Shown: positions 61,957 to 64,000 of the stretch, one piece after another | Layout: the number at the start of each line of letters is the position of its first letter | How positions within the stretch are numbered: position 1 is the stretch's first letter | Source: an uncultured Acetatifactor sp. | GTDB taxonomy: Bacteria > Bacillota > Clostridia > Lachnospirales > Lachnospiraceae | Length of the DNA: 64,000 bases | Direction of reading: 5' to 3' | Assembly (NCBI GenBank): GCA_910584865.1 | Contig: CAJUCE010000006.1 | Location: 93,181 to 157,180, forward strand | Translations under genes and position numbers: made by a program | Notes under the pieces: model-generated | Databases searched by the model: none | Told to the model about the DNA's origin: nothing | The model's input: only the letters and a program-made list of their open reading frames with translations

Positions 61957-63999
61957 TTAATCAGGCAACTCATCAGACAGGACTGTAGCAAAATTGGTTT
62001 TCTTATCTGTCCGCGCCCTTTTCAGCCATTCTTGTCTTTCTTCTTTCGTCATGTAATCAACCACAATCGTAAAGCAGGAAACATTATCTGTTTCGTAATA
62101 TTTTTCCGCATATTGATCTCGGTCATCCGGCTGTATATAACCCAGGACAACGGAAAGGAAATTCACCTTTTGGTCCCGGTCTGATTGGTCCGCATACAAT
62201 GTCACTAAATCCCTGTCCATGTACGGCAGGATAGACGAAAAGAAAGCAATTTTATTTTCATCATATATCTTTTCGCAATATTCCTTTTGAAGTTTTCTGT
62301 CTAATTCGGGAAAAATTGCCGAAAATTCAGTCAAACTGCTTTTTTGAAAGTATTCTTCTGCAAGTATTGATAGATTCTTTTCGCTGACATAAGTAATATT
62401 TGTAATGAGCGGTATTTCTATCATCGGGTTATTTTGCATATCGCCGTTGTTTAAAGAGTAAATCAATTTCCCTATTGCAGAAACAGCGTTGCTATCCTTC
62501 AGATAATCTGTTGCTCTTTCATCAAAATACGCCTTAATTACAGAGTTGTCTTCCAAGGTTATTTCTTTGCTGACTGCATATTCTTTGCTCAGCGTATCGC
62601 TTAGATTCCACCCCATTTCAATGATGTAGGAATTGCAATAATATCCTTTTTGTGTAAATGTGTATTGGGTTGATTTGTCATTTTTAACAATTATTGCGGC
62701 AGTATCCATGACTAATTCCTTTTCTTCCTGCGTAAGCGTATTCATATTCTCACACTGCCCGGCAACATCCTCCATAAGCGTTTCCATATTGCCAAAAGGT
62801 CCGACAGAGGTATAGCCATCTTTTCGTACCAATACAAACATAATGTTTCCAGTAGAAACGGAAGCAAGGGGCTTGTCATCTTCTTCTGCACCGTCACAGA
62901 AGATATAGTATACTCCGTCTTCTGTCAATATTTCATTCCGTATTTCACTGTTCTTCCACATTTTCCTGTCATTCACAGCAGATGGGGCGGCGTATGCGCC
63001 GACTGCAAAAAAGCTGACACAAACGACAGCCGTAAAAATAGCGGTGACAGCAGTAATCGCTTTTGATTTTTTCCTGAATTTCATAATCGCACCTAACCTT
63101 TCTTTTAACTGTTCCGCTCCCTCTGTCAAAGTAAGGGAAGCGAAAAAACTTTTGCAGGGATTGTCTGCCTTTAAAAAGGAAATCAGTGTGTCTCCATATG
63201 CACGCCTTGCGTTATCGTCAAGCACAGATATGACTTTTTCATCACATGACAGTTCACAAGATTTATTCACTTCCTTTTCCAACAGGTATATAAAAGGATT
63301 GAACCAATGGACGCACACAACAAGCTGTATCAGCCATTTATAAAACATATCCCTCTGCTTATAGTGAATCAGCTCATGCATAAAGATATGAGACAACTCT
63401 TTATCCTCCAATTCGCCGACTGGCAAAATGATTCCCGGCCGAAAGAAGCCAATCAGCATAGGGGAAGCAATCAGAGGATTACGAGACAATTCAATTCCTG
63501 TTTTGATATTGAGTTTTTCTTCTCAGCCAGACAGCAGATTCAGGATTTCGATATCCGACACCTCCTTGTTTCCCGCTTTGATGTATCGGATAAAGCCCTG
63601 ATAAACCGTTACCTTACGGACAAACAGAACCAGTGTCAGTGCTGACCAGATAAAAAACAGGCAGACATATTTGTTAACTGGCTCACGCATGGAGGCGGCC
63701 ATATCCCGGTTTGTCTGTATCGGCCCTGCCTTGCCGTCACCCGTGCCTGCCGGAATGGCTCCATGGGGGCTTGCAGTTTCATTCACTGCCGCCGTGTCGA
63801 ATTTTCCGAACAGGCTTCCGACAATCGTCGTGTCGGGAGTAAAGGGAATCAGAAACCGCAGGGCGGCAACTATCCAGATATAATACTGCCAACGCTTGCT
63901 GAATCTGTTTTTATACAACGGCTTCAATCCCAAAATGAGAAGCAGTAACAGTGTGCCGGAAACAGACAGCGACAATAATATTTTCATAAATTCATTCAT
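61957..63999 (-). pseudogene. M56/BlaR1-type membrane metallopeptidase interrupted by TGA
   Basis: One frame runs from 63999 to 61957 with a single in-frame TGA at 63523-63525. Before it lie four membrane segments and RFLIPFTPDTTIVG. After it come IKTGIELSRNPLIASPMLIG, the zinc site HELIHYKQRDMFYKW and a further helix (about FFAVGAYA), then a large C-terminal extracytoplasmic domain of unknown kind. Reading through would rejoin a normal M56 protein of about 680 residues. If broken, a short N-terminal and a longer C-terminal product from an alternative start (TTG at 63489) may remain. The 5' end is at the window edge, so the start is uncertain and any BlaI-like partner lies outside. Confidence 0.72.
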
Positions 64000-64000
64000 T

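Noticed and set aside
63523..63525. Selenocysteine codon in the M56 protein
   Set aside because: No SECIS-like hairpin is apparent after the TGA and M56 peptidases have no known selenocysteine at this place.
1..64000. Prophage or complete transposon in the accessory regions
   Set aside because: No integrase, transposase, terminase or structural gene was recognised; the PBECR4 domain alone is not enough.

Overview
The window looks like the chromosome of a Gram-positive, spore-forming gut anaerobe of the Lachnospiraceae (Clostridia). The grounds are sporulation genes (yqfC, yqfD, a BofC-like protein, dacF), the condensin genes scpA/scpB, rpsU, a bile-salt-hydrolase-like enzyme, a probable [FeFe] hydrogenase, feoA/feoB, and strong AGGAGG-type ribosome binding sites. 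Almost all genes lie on the minus strand. No rRNA, tRNA, CRISPR array, complete insertion sequence or prophage was seen.

Layout. 0-16 kb is housekeeping and sporulation: a partial hydrogenase-like gene, two flavoproteins, a BofC-like protein, a MATE-type flippase, ybeY-phoH-yqfD-yqfC, a pyrimidine nucleoside phosphorylase, two D-Ala-D-Ala carboxypeptidases, scpA/scpB, a phosphoesterase and rpsU. 16-19 kb holds a MutS-like ATPase, a broken paralogue and an ATPase remnant. 19-26 kb is an accessory block: a LysM protein, two related solute-binding-type lipoproteins (one broken), a small Cys-rich exported protein, a divergent small exported peptide and a large HTH/helical-repeat regulator. 26-40 kb holds alaS flanked by decayed ATPase/nuclease genes, a two-gene ABC exporter, a bile salt hydrolase, a TRIC channel, an ABC transporter and an XRE regulator. 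40-50 kb holds a large multidomain plus-strand protein, an NhaC antiporter, a frameshifted LytTR regulator, a predicted small RNA, a PBECR4 protein, feoBA and a 5-formyl-THF cyclo-ligase. 50-64 kb holds a two-component system, a glycosyltransferase, a DedA protein, a lipoprotein, a second ABC exporter pair and an M56/BlaR1-type protein split by a stop codon.

Two things stand out. First, short tandem repeats sit inside seven unrelated genes (nine tracts with periods of 15, 18, 21, 24, 39, 45 and 66 bases). Every coding period is a multiple of three, whereas most non-coding tandem repeats here are not (16, 32, 52, about 57). One 18-base unit built around CCATGG recurs at three separate loci, once as a possible free-standing small gene. 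Second, at 23.4-26.2 kb two small exported products are read from divergent promoters whose -35 boxes are bridged exactly by a 49-base palindrome. The exported peptide gene has a leader that folds into a long hairpin and runs convergently into the regulator gene. This looks like an uncharacterised peptide-signalling module.

The region also carries much decay: five fragments of AAA-ATPase/nuclease family genes, two paralogues with large internal deletions, and single-base or single-codon lesions in a response regulator and in the M56 protein.
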